Origin: Nitratireductor sp. GISD-1A_MAKvit
Lineage (GTDB): Bacteria > Pseudomonadota > Alphaproteobacteria > Rhizobiales > Rhizobiaceae
NCBI RefSeq assembly: GCF_040819555.1
Contig: NZ_CP161920.1
Location: 3,471,001-3,535,000 of the forward strand
Reading direction: 5' to 3'
Length of the DNA stretch: 64,000 nt
Shown: piece after piece, positions 44,315 to 53,183 of the stretch
How positions within the stretch are numbered: position 1 is the first letter of the stretch
How the letters are laid out: every line of letters begins with the position of its first letter
Translations under genes and position numbers: made by a program
The notes under the pieces: model-generated
The model's database searches: none
Seen by the model: the letters and a program-made list of their open reading frames with translations, nothing else
What the model was told of the DNA's origin: nothing

Positions 44315-45169
44315 ATGCAAGTCAGACAAAGGCTGGAGAACCTGTCGAGCGAGCTCACGGCGACCGAACGGAAGCTGTGCACCGCGCTTTTGCTCGACTA
44401 TCCCTATGCGGGTCTGGACACGATCCAGGACCTCGCCGCGAAGACCGGCACCTCTTCGCCATCCATTTCGCGCTTCGTCACCAAGCTCGGTTTTCAGGGC
44501 TATCAGGATTTCCAGCGTCATCTGATCGACGAAATCCGCCAGTCGAACCGCTCCCCGCTCGACCTCCATGTGGGCGACCGGGCGATCCAGGGCGATTATC
44601 TGGAGGATTTCGTTGCCCGCGCCGTCAATCTCATTTCGGCCTCGGCAACCGCCATCACCAGCGCCCAGTTCGAGCGGGTGTGCGATCTTCTGGGCGATGA
44701 AAAGCGCAACGTATATCTGATCGGCGGTCGCATCAGCGATGCCATCGCGCTCTATGTTTCACGTCATCTGCGCCAGGTGCGCAGCGGTGTGTTCCACCTG
44801 CCGGCCGACCCGGAAATCTGGCCCGAATACATGCTGCGCATGCGCTCGAAAGACGTGCTTTTCATCGTCGATTACCGCCGATACCAGCGCAATCTGGCCG
44901 AGCTTGCCCGGCGCACAAAAGCGCAGAGCGGCGTGCAGATCGTTGTTTTGACCGACAAGTGGATGTCGCCCGCCGCCAACCACGCCAACGAGGTCTTCGC
45001 CACCCCCATCGAAAGCGGCACCGTCTGGGACAGCTATTCGGGCGCCATGGTGCTGATGGAGGCGATGCTCACCCGCATTGCCGAAGCAAACTGGGACAAA
45101 ACCCGCAAACGCATCGAAGCCTGGGACTCGCTCCGCTTCGATCATGGAGCACGCGACGATGATCAGTAA
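44315..45169 (+). CDS. MurR/RpiR-family transcriptional regulator
   Basis: A 284-residue regulator. The N-terminal HTH (LTATERKLCTALLLDYPYAGLDTIQDLAAKTGTSSPSISRFVTKLGFQGYQDFQ) matches the RpiR family; the C-terminal SIS domain (NVYLIGGRISDAIALYVSRHLRQV...DVLFIVDYRRYQRN) normally binds a phosphosugar or related effector. GGGAGGGGA lies upstream of the ATG at 44315. Its 3' end overlaps the start of the glutamine-synthetase-like gene by 11 nt. It probably controls both the liv operon and the divergent catabolic genes. Confidence 0.9.
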   Translation: MQVRQRLENLSSELTATERKLCTALLLDYPYAGLDTIQDLAAKTGTSSPSISRFVTKLGFQGYQDFQRHLIDEIRQSNRSPLDLHVGDRAIQGDYLEDFVARAVNLISASATAITSAQFERVCDLLGDEKRNVYLIGGRISDAIALYVSRHLRQVRSGVFHLPADPEIWPEYMLRMRSKDVLFIVDYRRYQRNLAELARRTKAQSGVQIVVLTDKWMSPAANHANEVFATPIESGTVWDSYSGAMVLMEAMLTRIAEANWDKTRKRIEAWDSLRFDHGARDDDQ

Positions 45170-46472
45170 TCCCTTGATGTTTGCCGCCACCTCGGATTTT
45201 TCCGGCGTGACGCGCGGCAAGGCCTTTCCGTTGAAGGAACTGGAAAAGCGCTTCCGTCAGGGCGTTGGCTGGACGCCCACCAATGTGCAGATCACCTGTT
45301 TCGACACGATTGCCGAAAGCCCGTTCGGCTCCTTTGGCGATTTGATCCTCGTGCCGGATGCAGACACCGCCGTCACGCTCGATCTCGAAGATGGCGGCCC
45401 GGTCGAGCGCTTCGTGCTCGGCGACATCCTCCATCTCGACGGCGATCCGTGGAGCTGCTGCACCCGCTCCATCCTGAAGTCGGCACTGAAGCGGCTCGAG
45501 GATGTCTCCGGCCTGCGCCTTGTCGCCGCCTTCGAGCACGAGTTTCAGTCCCGCAATCCCGCGCAGGGGCCGGGCGAGGCCTTCGGCCTTGCCAGCTTCG
45601 GCAAGCACCGTGCCTTCGGCGAAACGGTCATGGCCGCGCTGGAAGTGGCCGGCGTCAAGCCGGACACATTCCTCAAAGAATATGGCGCCGACCAGTTCGA
45701 GGTCACCAACGGGCCCGATCTCGGCGTTACTGCCGCGGACACCGCCGTCAAGGTGCGTGCGGTCACCAAGCTTGTCGGCGAGCGCATGGGCGAGCCTGTC
45801 ACCTTCGTGCCGATCCGCGACCCCGCCGGCGTGGGCAATGGCGTCCATGTCCATATGAGCTTCGTCGATGAAAATGGCGCACCCGCGACCTACGATCCCG
45901 ACGCCCCATGGGGCATGGCTGAAACAACCGGCTCCTTCATCGCCGGCATTCTCAAATATATGGACAGCATCGTTGCGCTCACCGCGCCGTCCGCCATCTC
46001 CTACACACGCCTCACGCCGCACCGCTGGAGCGCGGCCTTCAACAATCTGGGCTATCACGACCGCGAGGCCGCCGTGCGCATCTGTCCGGTGACGAGCGCC
46101 AGTGCAGAAAGTGCGGCAAAACAGTATAATTTCGAGTATCGGGCAGCCGATGCAACAGCCTCGCCCTATCTCGTTCTGGCAGCGCTCGCCCATGCCGGCG
46201 CGCAGGGCATCGAGGAGGGGCTCGCAGCACCTCAGGTGACGGAAGAAGACCTCTCCGAACTGCCGGCGACAAAACTCGCCGAGCGTGGCCTCGTGCGCTT
46301 GCCGCAATCGCTCGGTGAAGCGCTGGATCGCCTCGAACGAAACCCGCGCGTGGCCGAATGGATCGGCGGGGAAGCGCTCGACGTCTACCTGAAACACAAG
46401 CGCGGCGAGCTTGCCCAGACCGCCGATCTCAGCGAGGCGGAACGCTGCGCACGTTACGAAGCCGTCTATTGA
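45159..46472 (+). CDS. Glutamine synthetase-like ligase (gamma-glutamylamine synthetase type)
   Basis: A 437-residue member of the glutamine synthetase family. The beta-grasp part has TCFDTIAESPFGSFGDLILVPD, and the catalytic part has AAFEHEFQSRNP (metal Glu), GNGVHVHMSF (His/Gly metal and ATP contact), RLTPHRWSAAF and NFEYRAADATASPYL. It lacks the usual GlnA regulatory loop and adenylylation region, so it more likely glutamylates an amine, as PuuA-type enzymes do. The ATG at 45159 has GGAG 9 nt upstream. The next gene is a class III aminotransferase 19 nt downstream. Confidence 0.86.
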   Translation: MISNPLMFAATSDFSGVTRGKAFPLKELEKRFRQGVGWTPTNVQITCFDTIAESPFGSFGDLILVPDADTAVTLDLEDGGPVERFVLGDILHLDGDPWSCCTRSILKSALKRLEDVSGLRLVAAFEHEFQSRNPAQGPGEAFGLASFGKHRAFGETVMAALEVAGVKPDTFLKEYGADQFEVTNGPDLGVTAADTAVKVRAVTKLVGERMGEPVTFVPIRDPAGVGNGVHVHMSFVDENGAPATYDPDAPWGMAETTGSFIAGILKYMDSIVALTAPSAISYTRLTPHRWSAAFNNLGYHDREAAVRICPVTSASAESAAKQYNFEYRAADATASPYLVLAALAHAGAQGIEEGLAAPQVTEEDLSELPATKLAERGLVRLPQSLGEALDRLERNPRVAEWIGGEALDVYLKHKRGELAQTADLSEAERCARYEAVY

Positions 46473-46491
46473 TCAACCGCGGGGGAGCAGC

Positions 46492-47809
46492 ATGACCGGC
46501 CTCTATGAACGCGAAAGCCGCAGCGTTTCCACGCTCGCACATCTGCGCTTTTTCCCGCAGGCGGTAACGGGCGGTAAGGGATCGATGCTGCGCGGCGATG
46601 ACGGGCGCGACCTACTCGATTTCGCCGCCTCCTGGGGAGCGGCCAGCCTCGGTCACGGGCACCCTGCCCTCGCCGAGGCCGTCAATCGCGCGCTGACAAC
46701 CCAAGCGGGTGCAAGCTACCTTTCCACGGCCAACGAGCCCAGCGTGCGCCTTGCCGAAAAGCTGCTTTCGCTGGTGCCGGAGCGCGCCGCAGGCCGCGTC
46801 TGGTTCGGCCATTCGGGCTCGGACGCGAACGAAACCGTCGCCCGCGCAGTGGTGGCGGCAACCGGGCGCCCGCGCATCATCTCCTTCAAGGGCGCCTATC
46901 ACGGCGGCACGGTCGGGTCAGTGGCGATTTCCGGCCACCCCGCACAGGGTGGCATCGACAAGGGCCTCCGGCCTCAGCCTCGTCCCCTATCCCGATTCCT
47001 ATGCCTCAGGCAGCCCGGAAGCCGCATCGAAGGCAGCGCTCGCTCATATCGAACAACTCTTCGCCACCGCCGTCTCACCGGAAGAAGTTGCGGCCTTCTT
47101 CATCGAGCCGATCCAGTCGGATGGCGGAATGCTGGTGCCGCCGCCCGGCTATTTCAGGGAGATCGAGAGGCTCTGCCGCAGATATGGCATTCTGCTCGTC
47201 TGCGACGAGGTGAAGGTTGGGCTCGCGCGCACCGGACGCCTCCACGCCTTCGAGCATAGCGGCATCGAGCCCGACATCGTCGTGTTCGGCAAGGGGCTTG
47301 GCGGCGGGCTGCCCATATCGGCGGTTGTCGGTCCCGAAAGCATCATGAACCACGCCTCGACCTTTTCCTTCCAGACCCTGCACGGCAATCCGGTCTGCGC
47401 GTCTGCGGGGCTCGCCGTGCTGGAAACAATCGAGCGCGAAGATCTGATCACCCACGCCGCAAGAGTGGGTGAGACGATGCTTTCCGCTCTGCGTGATCTC
47501 GGGGAGAAACACCCTCTCATCGGAAATGTGCGCGGCCACGGGCTTGCCATCGGCGTCGAGCTGGTGAGCGACCGCGATGCCCGCACGCCTGCCATCGAGC
47601 AGACGGCACTCACCGTCTACCGCGCCTTTCAGCTCGGCCTCGTCATCTACTATGTGGGCCTTAATTCCAACGTGCTGGAATTCACCCCGCCGCTGATCAT
47701 GAGCGAGAGCGAAGCCCTGCGGGGGATTGCCATTCTCGATCAGGCTTTGAGCGACGTGGAAGCCGGCAGGGTGGACCCGCAATTGCTGGAGCGTTTTGCC
47801 GGCTGGTAA
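46492..47809 (+). CDS. Class III PLP-dependent aminotransferase (frameshifted)
   Basis: Aminotransferase of the 4-aminobutyrate/omega-amino-acid group, 438 residues after correction. N-terminal part: LDFAASWGAASLGHGHPALAEAVN, FGHSGSDANETVARAVVAATGRPRIISFKGAYHGGT. At the G run 46962-46964 (AGGGCC) one base must be removed to join SGHPAQGGIDK to ASGLSLVPYPDSY. The rest carries FIEPIQSDGGMLVPPPGYF, VCDEVKVGLARTGR and the PLP-lysine segment VFGKGLGGGLPIS. With the upstream ligase it resembles gamma-glutamyl-amine pathways, but other amine routes fit as well. Confidence 0.88.
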
Positions 47810-47814
47810 TCAGA

Positions 47815-48642
47815 TCAGCTCTGCGCGATGGCCGAAATCTGCTCCAGTTCGGCATAGCTGGCCCCGGTGGCCGCAAGCACACGCGCCGGTGCATCAAAGC
47901 CATTTTGCGGGAACGGCAGAACCGTGCCGCCTGCCTCGCTGACAAGGCAGTAACCGGCCATGCAGTCCCAGGCATTCATGCTTGGCTCCGCATAGCCAAC
48001 AAGCCGCCCCGCCGCCACATAGGCGAGCATCAGCGCACCGGAACCGTTGCGCACAAAGGTGCCACCAATCTCGAAGAGCCTTTCGACGATGCGCGCGGCA
48101 TCGGCGGGCGCGACGCGGTCATTGGAACCCAGGCCCACCACGCCGTTGCGCAGATTAAGCTGGTCCGCGACACGGATCGGCTTTCCGTTCAACGTTGCTC
48201 CGCCACCACGACGCGCACTGTAGCACTCGTCAAAGCATGGCGCCACGATAACGCCGAGCACCGGCTCGCCATCAATCGCGGCACCCACGGAAACGCACCA
48301 GTTGGGTATGCCATTCAGGAAAGGGCTTGTGCCATCGATCGGATCGATCACCCAGGTCAGGCCGCTTGTGCCTTCAGTCAGCCCGTATTCCTCGCCAAGC
48401 ACGCCATCTGTGGAAAAGCGCGTCGCAATTTCGGCGCGGATCAGCTCTTCGACCTTCTTGTCTGCCTCGGAAACCAGATCCTGCGGGTTGCGCTTGGTCT
48501 CGATAACCAGTTCATCGCGCCGTGTGAAATAGTCGAGGGCGGCAGCCCCCGCGGCCTTTGCCATGGTCTCGGCGAAATCCAGCCGTTCGGCAAGGTCGGT
48601 ATCGGAAAGGGACACGCGGTTCTCCTGGATGGTCGTTGTCAT
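47815..48642 (-). CDS. Inositol monophosphatase family phosphatase
   Basis: A 275-residue phosphatase of the IMPase/HisN superfamily. The metal sites are GEEYG (near 105) and WVIDPIDGTSPF, with NAWDCMAGYCLVSEAGG carrying the third Asp. Enzymes of the group remove phosphate from inositol phosphates, histidinol phosphate, sugar phosphates or PAP. Its ATG overlaps the importer ATPase stop by 4 nt, so it is the last gene of the importer operon 53033-47815. That placement favours a role in dephosphorylating an imported compound, as in the first importer operon of this window. It converges on the aminotransferase gene with a 5-nt gap. Confidence 0.9.
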   Translation of the reverse strand: MTTTIQENRVSLSDTDLAERLDFAETMAKAAGAAALDYFTRRDELVIETKRNPQDLVSEADKKVEELIRAEIATRFSTDGVLGEEYGLTEGTSGLTWVIDPIDGTSPFLNGIPNWCVSVGAAIDGEPVLGVIVAPCFDECYSARRGGGATLNGKPIRVADQLNLRNGVVGLGSNDRVAPADAARIVERLFEIGGTFVRNGSGALMLAYVAAGRLVGYAEPSMNAWDCMAGYCLVSEAGGTVLPFPQNGFDAPARVLAATGASYAELEQISAIAQS

Positions 48643-49703
48643 GCGGTTATCAAGGCTATGCCGCGATCGCGAAAGCCGATGGAAACCTCGGTCGCGGGCG
48701 GCAATGGGTCGGTCGTCGCATTGTCGACGACGAAGATCGTTCCGGATGCGAGTTCCACCTCATATTCGACATGGTCGCCAAGATAGGCAGAACTCTGGAT
48801 CCGGCCGGGCAGGCTGGCATCCCCGCCCGCCTCGAGGCGAATGGCGTTCGCGCGCACGGCCAGTTTTGCCGGGCCGGGGCGTGCCGCCTTCCGTGTCGGC
48901 ATCGTGTGCTTCAAGCCTCCCACCTGAACCGTCGCGCGGCCCTCGGCAATGTCCAGCACCTCGCAGGCAAGCACATTGGCCTCACCCATGAAATCGGCGA
49001 TGAACTCGGACGCCGGTTCCTCGTAGAGTTCGCGCGGCGGCCCTTCCTGCGCAATCAGGCCGCTCTCCATCACCACGATCCTGTCGGAAACGGCCAGCGC
49101 CTCTTCCTGATCATGCGTCACATAGACGGCGGTGAACCCAAGCCGCTGCTGCAACTCGCGAATTTCGGTGCGAACACGCCGGCGAAGCCTGGCGTCGAGA
49201 TTGGACAGGGGCTCATCGAGCAGGAGCACCTGCGGCTCCAGCACCAGCGCGCGCGCAACGGCAACGCGCTGCTGCTGCCCGCCCGACAGCTCGGCCGGCA
49301 GGCGTGCGCCAAACCCTTCGAGACCGACGAGCGCAAGGCCCGCATGCGCGTTCTCCCGTGCCTCGGCCTTGGACTGGCCTCCCGCCTCCAGCCCATAGGC
49401 CACATTGTCAAGCACGCTCATATGCGGAAACAGCGCATAGGACTGAAACACCATGGCCACATCGCGCTCATTGGCCGGCAGACGCGTCACATCGTGACCG
49501 CCGATTTCGATCGTGCCCGCGCTCGGTGCTTCCAGCCCTGCCAGCATGCGCAGCGTTGTCGTTTTTCCGCAGCCCGAGGGCCCGAGCAGGGTTACCAGCG
49601 TGCCCGGTTCGATCTCCAGATCGAGATCGTGGATTGCGGTGAACGAGCCGAAAGTCTTGCGCACATTGCGAAAACGGACGGAACCGCGTTGCGAATTGCT
49701 CAT
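48639..49703 (-). CDS. ABC importer ATP-binding protein (AfuC/FbpC-like)
   Basis: A 354-residue ATPase: Walker A GPSGCGKTT, MVFQSYALFPHM, signature LSGGQQQRVAVARAL, Walker B VLLLDEPLSNLDARL, switch His VYVTHDQEEA, then a TOBE-type C-terminal domain (FMGEANVLACEVLD, KLAVRANAIRL). The ATG at 49703 overlaps the permease stop (ATGA) and its own stop overlaps the phosphatase start. It pairs with the large fused permease directly upstream. It is paralogous to the ATPase at 10191. Confidence 0.92.
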   Translation of the reverse strand: MSNSQRGSVRFRNVRKTFGSFTAIHDLDLEIEPGTLVTLLGPSGCGKTTTLRMLAGLEAPSAGTIEIGGHDVTRLPANERDVAMVFQSYALFPHMSVLDNVAYGLEAGGQSKAEARENAHAGLALVGLEGFGARLPAELSGGQQQRVAVARALVLEPQVLLLDEPLSNLDARLRRRVRTEIRELQQRLGFTAVYVTHDQEEALAVSDRIVVMESGLIAQEGPPRELYEEPASEFIADFMGEANVLACEVLDIAEGRATVQVGGLKHTMPTRKAARPGPAKLAVRANAIRLEAGGDASLPGRIQSSAYLGDHVEYEVELASGTIFVVDNATTDPLPPATEVSIGFRDRGIALITA

Positions 49704-51934
49704 GCCTTTGCCTCCAGAGTGGGATGGGCGCGCTTCTTCGCGGCCGGGCGACTGACTGCGTTCTCCCGCCTCAGCCGGCGCTCGCCGACAAGAAGCTGGA
49801 ATCCGCCTATCACGGTGATCATGACAAGGATGAGAACCGAGGAATAAGCGATGGCGATGCCGTATTCGCCATTCTCCACCAGCCCGACGATATAGGCCGT
49901 TGCCATGTTGTACTTGGCGCTCACCAGGAAGATGACCGCACTGATCGAGGTGATGGCGCGCACGAAGGAGTAGACCAGTGCGGCCATGATCGCCGGGCGA
50001 AGCAGCGGCAGGATCACCCGGCGGATCGTGCGCGGGCTCCCTGCACCCAGCGTGATCGAGGCTTCGTCCAGGCTCTTGTCGAGCTGGCTCATCGCCGCCA
50101 CGCCACCGCGCACGCCCACAGGCATGTTGCGGAACACGAAGCAGGCAATCAGGATCAGCGCCGTACCTGTCATTTCGATGGGTGGCAGGTTGAACGCCAT
50201 GATGTAGCTGATGCCGATGACCGTTCCGGGAATGGCAAAGCTCATCATGAGTGCGAACTCGAAGGCGTTCCGGCCAAAGAAATTCTGCCGCACGATGAGA
50301 TAGGCCGTCAGCAGCCCCACCGCGGCTGTCAGGGGCGCGGCAATCAGCGCGATTTCCATCGTGGTCCAGAAGCTGTCCCATGCCACACCGGTCCAGGCCA
50401 GCGCGCCTTCGCGCCATTCAATGGAAAAGCCGCGTGCATAGTGCTCCAGCGTCAGCGTGTGATCGAGCCCCCAGGTGGTGACGAAACCGCCGAAGATGAT
50501 CATGCCGTAGACCGCCAGCGTGAAGATGATCCACGGCACCACGACCGCGTAAAGAAGTGCGGCGAGCGGTCCCGGCAAGGCGGCGTGTTTGCCCGAATCT
50601 CCCTTGCCCGTCACCGTTGCGAAATTGCGGCCGGCGAGCCAGACCCGCTGCAGGAGGAAGGCGGAAAGCGTGAATGTCAGGAGAACGATCGCCAGAACCG
50701 CAGCACGCGACGGATCGGTCTGCGCGCCAACCACGGCAAAGAATATCTCGGTCGACAGAACCCCGTGGCTTCCGCCCAGTACGAGCGGGTTGCCGAAATC
50801 CGCCATGCTTTCGATGAAGCCGATCAGGAAGGCGTTGGCGAGCCCCGGCGCCATCAGCGGCAGAGAGACTTTTCGGAAGGTGCGCCAGCGCCCTGCCCGC
50901 AAGGTCTGCGAGGCCTCTTCCATGGAGGGGCTTACACCCTCCACCACACCGATGAGAACGAGAAAGGAAATGGGGGTGAAGGAAAGCACCTGCGCGATCC
51001 AGATGCCGGTCAGGCCATAAAGCCAGCGGCCAAGCTCGATGCCCGTCAGCGCTTCGATCCATCCGGTCACGAGCCCCGAGCGTCCAAGCATCATGGTCAG
51101 CGCGAGGCCGATCACGAAGGGCGGCGTGATGATGGGCAGAACCGTGAGAAGCCTGAGACCCTTCTTTGCCGGAAAGCCCGTGCGGGTTGCCACCAGCGCG
51201 AAGGCGAGGCCAAGCGCCGTTGAGGCGCTTGCCGTCATCACGGCCAGAAAGAGCGTGCGCCAGGCCACGCCGCAGCGCGCTCCGCCGACAACGCAGTCGA
51301 GGCTCCAGATCGCCGGATCCTGCATGTTGCGGATGAAGCCGTCCGGATTGAAGGACCCGTCAAAGTCCTGAAAGGACCCGGCAAACATCGAGATGATCGG
51401 ATAGAAAACGAACACGCCAACAAGCGCGATCAGCAGGATGATGGAGCCAACCGTGAAGGCGTCGCCCTTCATCGCGCCGCGTTCGGCAAATCCATAGGCA
51501 AGCAGCCCGAGAAACCCGAGAGAAAGAACCACCGCACCCGCGCCAAAGGCCGGCTGCCCGGGGTCAAGCGGTCCGAAAAGCGCGTCGCCAATGCCCCAGG
51601 CCCAGCCCCAATAGGTGATCGCGAGACCCTGAAGGATCATGAAGCCGATCCCGACACCACCCACCAGCGCGAGCCGCGCCCCGCGCGCAATCCCGGCAGG
51701 CATGGCAAACCGTATTGCAATCGCTGTCGCGAAAAGGGCAAAGGCGATCAAAAGCCAGAAACGGCCGAGAAAGAGCTGCAGAAGCCCCGGATAGAGATCC
51801 GGTTCGCCGGCCATCTCTCCGATCCACTGGAAGCCGAAGAAACCGCCTTCGACCCGGTACCATGGCAGGAGACAAATAGCGGCAAGGCCGAGCCCGAACA
51901 TCACGTCGAGCCGCCGGTTTTCGCGCGTCATCAT
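49700..51934 (-). CDS. ABC importer permease, two fused membrane domains with an N-terminal membrane extension
   Basis: A 744-residue inner-membrane protein. Residues ~1-160 contain four or so extra hydrophobic helices (MFGLGLAAICLLPWY..., FLGRFWLLIAFALFATAIAI, LVGGVGIGFMILQGLAI, AVVLSLGFLGLLAYG). Two permease domains follow, with EAA loops EEASQTLRAGRWRTFRKVSLPL and DEASITLGAGSPRTIRRVILPL. The fused layout matches AfuB/FbpB. The N-terminal extension is absent from the paralogue at 8462. Start ATG at 51934 has AGGA upstream; a second ATG follows immediately. Confidence 0.9.
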   Translation of the reverse strand: MMTRENRRLDVMFGLGLAAICLLPWYRVEGGFFGFQWIGEMAGEPDLYPGLLQLFLGRFWLLIAFALFATAIAIRFAMPAGIARGARLALVGGVGIGFMILQGLAITYWGWAWGIGDALFGPLDPGQPAFGAGAVVLSLGFLGLLAYGFAERGAMKGDAFTVGSIILLIALVGVFVFYPIISMFAGSFQDFDGSFNPDGFIRNMQDPAIWSLDCVVGGARCGVAWRTLFLAVMTASASTALGLAFALVATRTGFPAKKGLRLLTVLPIITPPFVIGLALTMMLGRSGLVTGWIEALTGIELGRWLYGLTGIWIAQVLSFTPISFLVLIGVVEGVSPSMEEASQTLRAGRWRTFRKVSLPLMAPGLANAFLIGFIESMADFGNPLVLGGSHGVLSTEIFFAVVGAQTDPSRAAVLAIVLLTFTLSAFLLQRVWLAGRNFATVTGKGDSGKHAALPGPLAALLYAVVVPWIIFTLAVYGMIIFGGFVTTWGLDHTLTLEHYARGFSIEWREGALAWTGVAWDSFWTTMEIALIAAPLTAAVGLLTAYLIVRQNFFGRNAFEFALMMSFAIPGTVIGISYIMAFNLPPIEMTGTALILIACFVFRNMPVGVRGGVAAMSQLDKSLDEASITLGAGSPRTIRRVILPLLRPAIMAALVYSFVRAITSISAVIFLVSAKYNMATAYIVGLVENGEYGIAIAYSSVLILVMITVIGGFQLLVGERRLRRENAVSRPAAKKRAHPTLEAKA

Positions 51935-52004
51935 GTGCGGTCCTGTATGTTGGAAGCGCCCCGGGTTTCACCCCCCGATGAAACCCGGGGCCTGCGAACG
52001 CGGA

Positions 52005-53033
52005 TCAGTTGGCGATGGCGCCGATCTCGCGGTCCCAGCGCTCAAGCAGCGCCTTTCGCTTTTCCGAGCTGCCATAGGTGACGAAGTCGTAGTCGATCAG
52101 CTTCACCTCATCGAGGCTCGGCGCCTCTTCGGGAACCTCGGCAGATGCATTGGACGGAAGCTGGAACGATTTCGCGTCCTTCAGAAGCGACTGCACGTCC
52201 GGCTTCAGCACCCAGTCATACCAGGTCTTGGCTTCCTCGACGTTGCGGGCGCGCTCGACAATCGACATCGAACCGATCTCGTATCCCGTCCCTTCGCAGG
52301 GAGCGACAACGCCGATCGGGAAGCCCTCGACAGCCTGCGAAACCGCATCATGCATGAAGACGATGCCGATCCCGGTCTCACCACGCGCCGCGGCCTTCAC
52401 CGGAGCGGAGCCCGACTTGGTGTATTGCGAAACGTTGTCGTTCATCTTCTTGAGGAATTCGAACGCCTCGTCTTCGCCCATGAGCTGCACCAGCGTGGCC
52501 AGAGCGGTGTAAGCCGTGCCCGAAGAGTTCGGGTTCGCCACCTGGATTTCGCCCTTCAGCCCCGGGTTCAGAAGATCAGCCCAGCATTTCGGTGGCTCGA
52601 CGCCCTTCCGTTCGAGAACTTCCTTGTTGTAGCCCCAGCCGAGCGCGCCGGAGTAAACGCCGACCGTCTTGTGGTCCGCACTTTCGGCCTGCTTCACCGC
52701 CCAGGGCAGAAGCTCGTCCAGCATCGGAGACTTGTAGGACATGGTCAGCCCGTCAGCCGCGGCCTGAAGATGCGGATCGCCGGTGCCTCCCCACCAGATA
52801 TCCGTCTTCGGATTGCGCGCCTCGGCCCGGATTTTCGCATAGGCCTCACCGGACGAAAGCCGCACCATCGATACATCGATGTCGTGCTGGGCCTCGAACG
52901 TTTCGACCAGAAGCTCACAGATCACGACATCCGCAGAACAGATGAGATTGAGCTCGTCAGCCTTGACCGCCGCCTGCGACGCCAGAACGCTGCCGGCTGC
53001 AAGCGCGGCAGTGGCAAGATAGTGTTTCCTCAT
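52005..53033 (-). CDS. ABC importer periplasmic binding protein (AfuA/FbpA-like)
   Basis: A 342-residue binding protein: signal peptide MRKHYLATAALAAGSVLASQAAVKA, then LNLICSADVVICELLVETFEAQHDIDVSMVRLSSGEAYAKIRAEARNPKTDIWWGG, GVYSGALGWGYN, CWADLLNPGLKGEIQVANPNSSGTAYT. It belongs to the same broad family as the protein at 7002 but lacks that protein's long helical C-terminal extension. GGGAGGG precedes the ATG at 53033. The ligand could be a phosphorylated sugar or polyol, given the phosphatase in the operon; ferric iron remains an alternative for this family. Bases 53034-53183 hold the AT-rich upstream region and no gene. Confidence 0.87.
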   Translation of the reverse strand: MRKHYLATAALAAGSVLASQAAVKADELNLICSADVVICELLVETFEAQHDIDVSMVRLSSGEAYAKIRAEARNPKTDIWWGGTGDPHLQAAADGLTMSYKSPMLDELLPWAVKQAESADHKTVGVYSGALGWGYNKEVLERKGVEPPKCWADLLNPGLKGEIQVANPNSSGTAYTALATLVQLMGEDEAFEFLKKMNDNVSQYTKSGSAPVKAAARGETGIGIVFMHDAVSQAVEGFPIGVVAPCEGTGYEIGSMSIVERARNVEEAKTWYDWVLKPDVQSLLKDAKSFQLPSNASAEVPEEAPSLDEVKLIDYDFVTYGSSEKRKALLERWDREIGAIAN

Positions 53034-53183
53034 TGAACCCTCCCTTGGTGCTTGTCGACGTTCTTCTGCACACAGGCTCAATGTTCATCCGGCTTTCGCG
53101 CGGTGTCAATGGATATGTCATAAATATTTCACGAGAATTTGCGTTTTGAAACGTATGTTCTATTTTTCAGCCACGCGGGCGTG

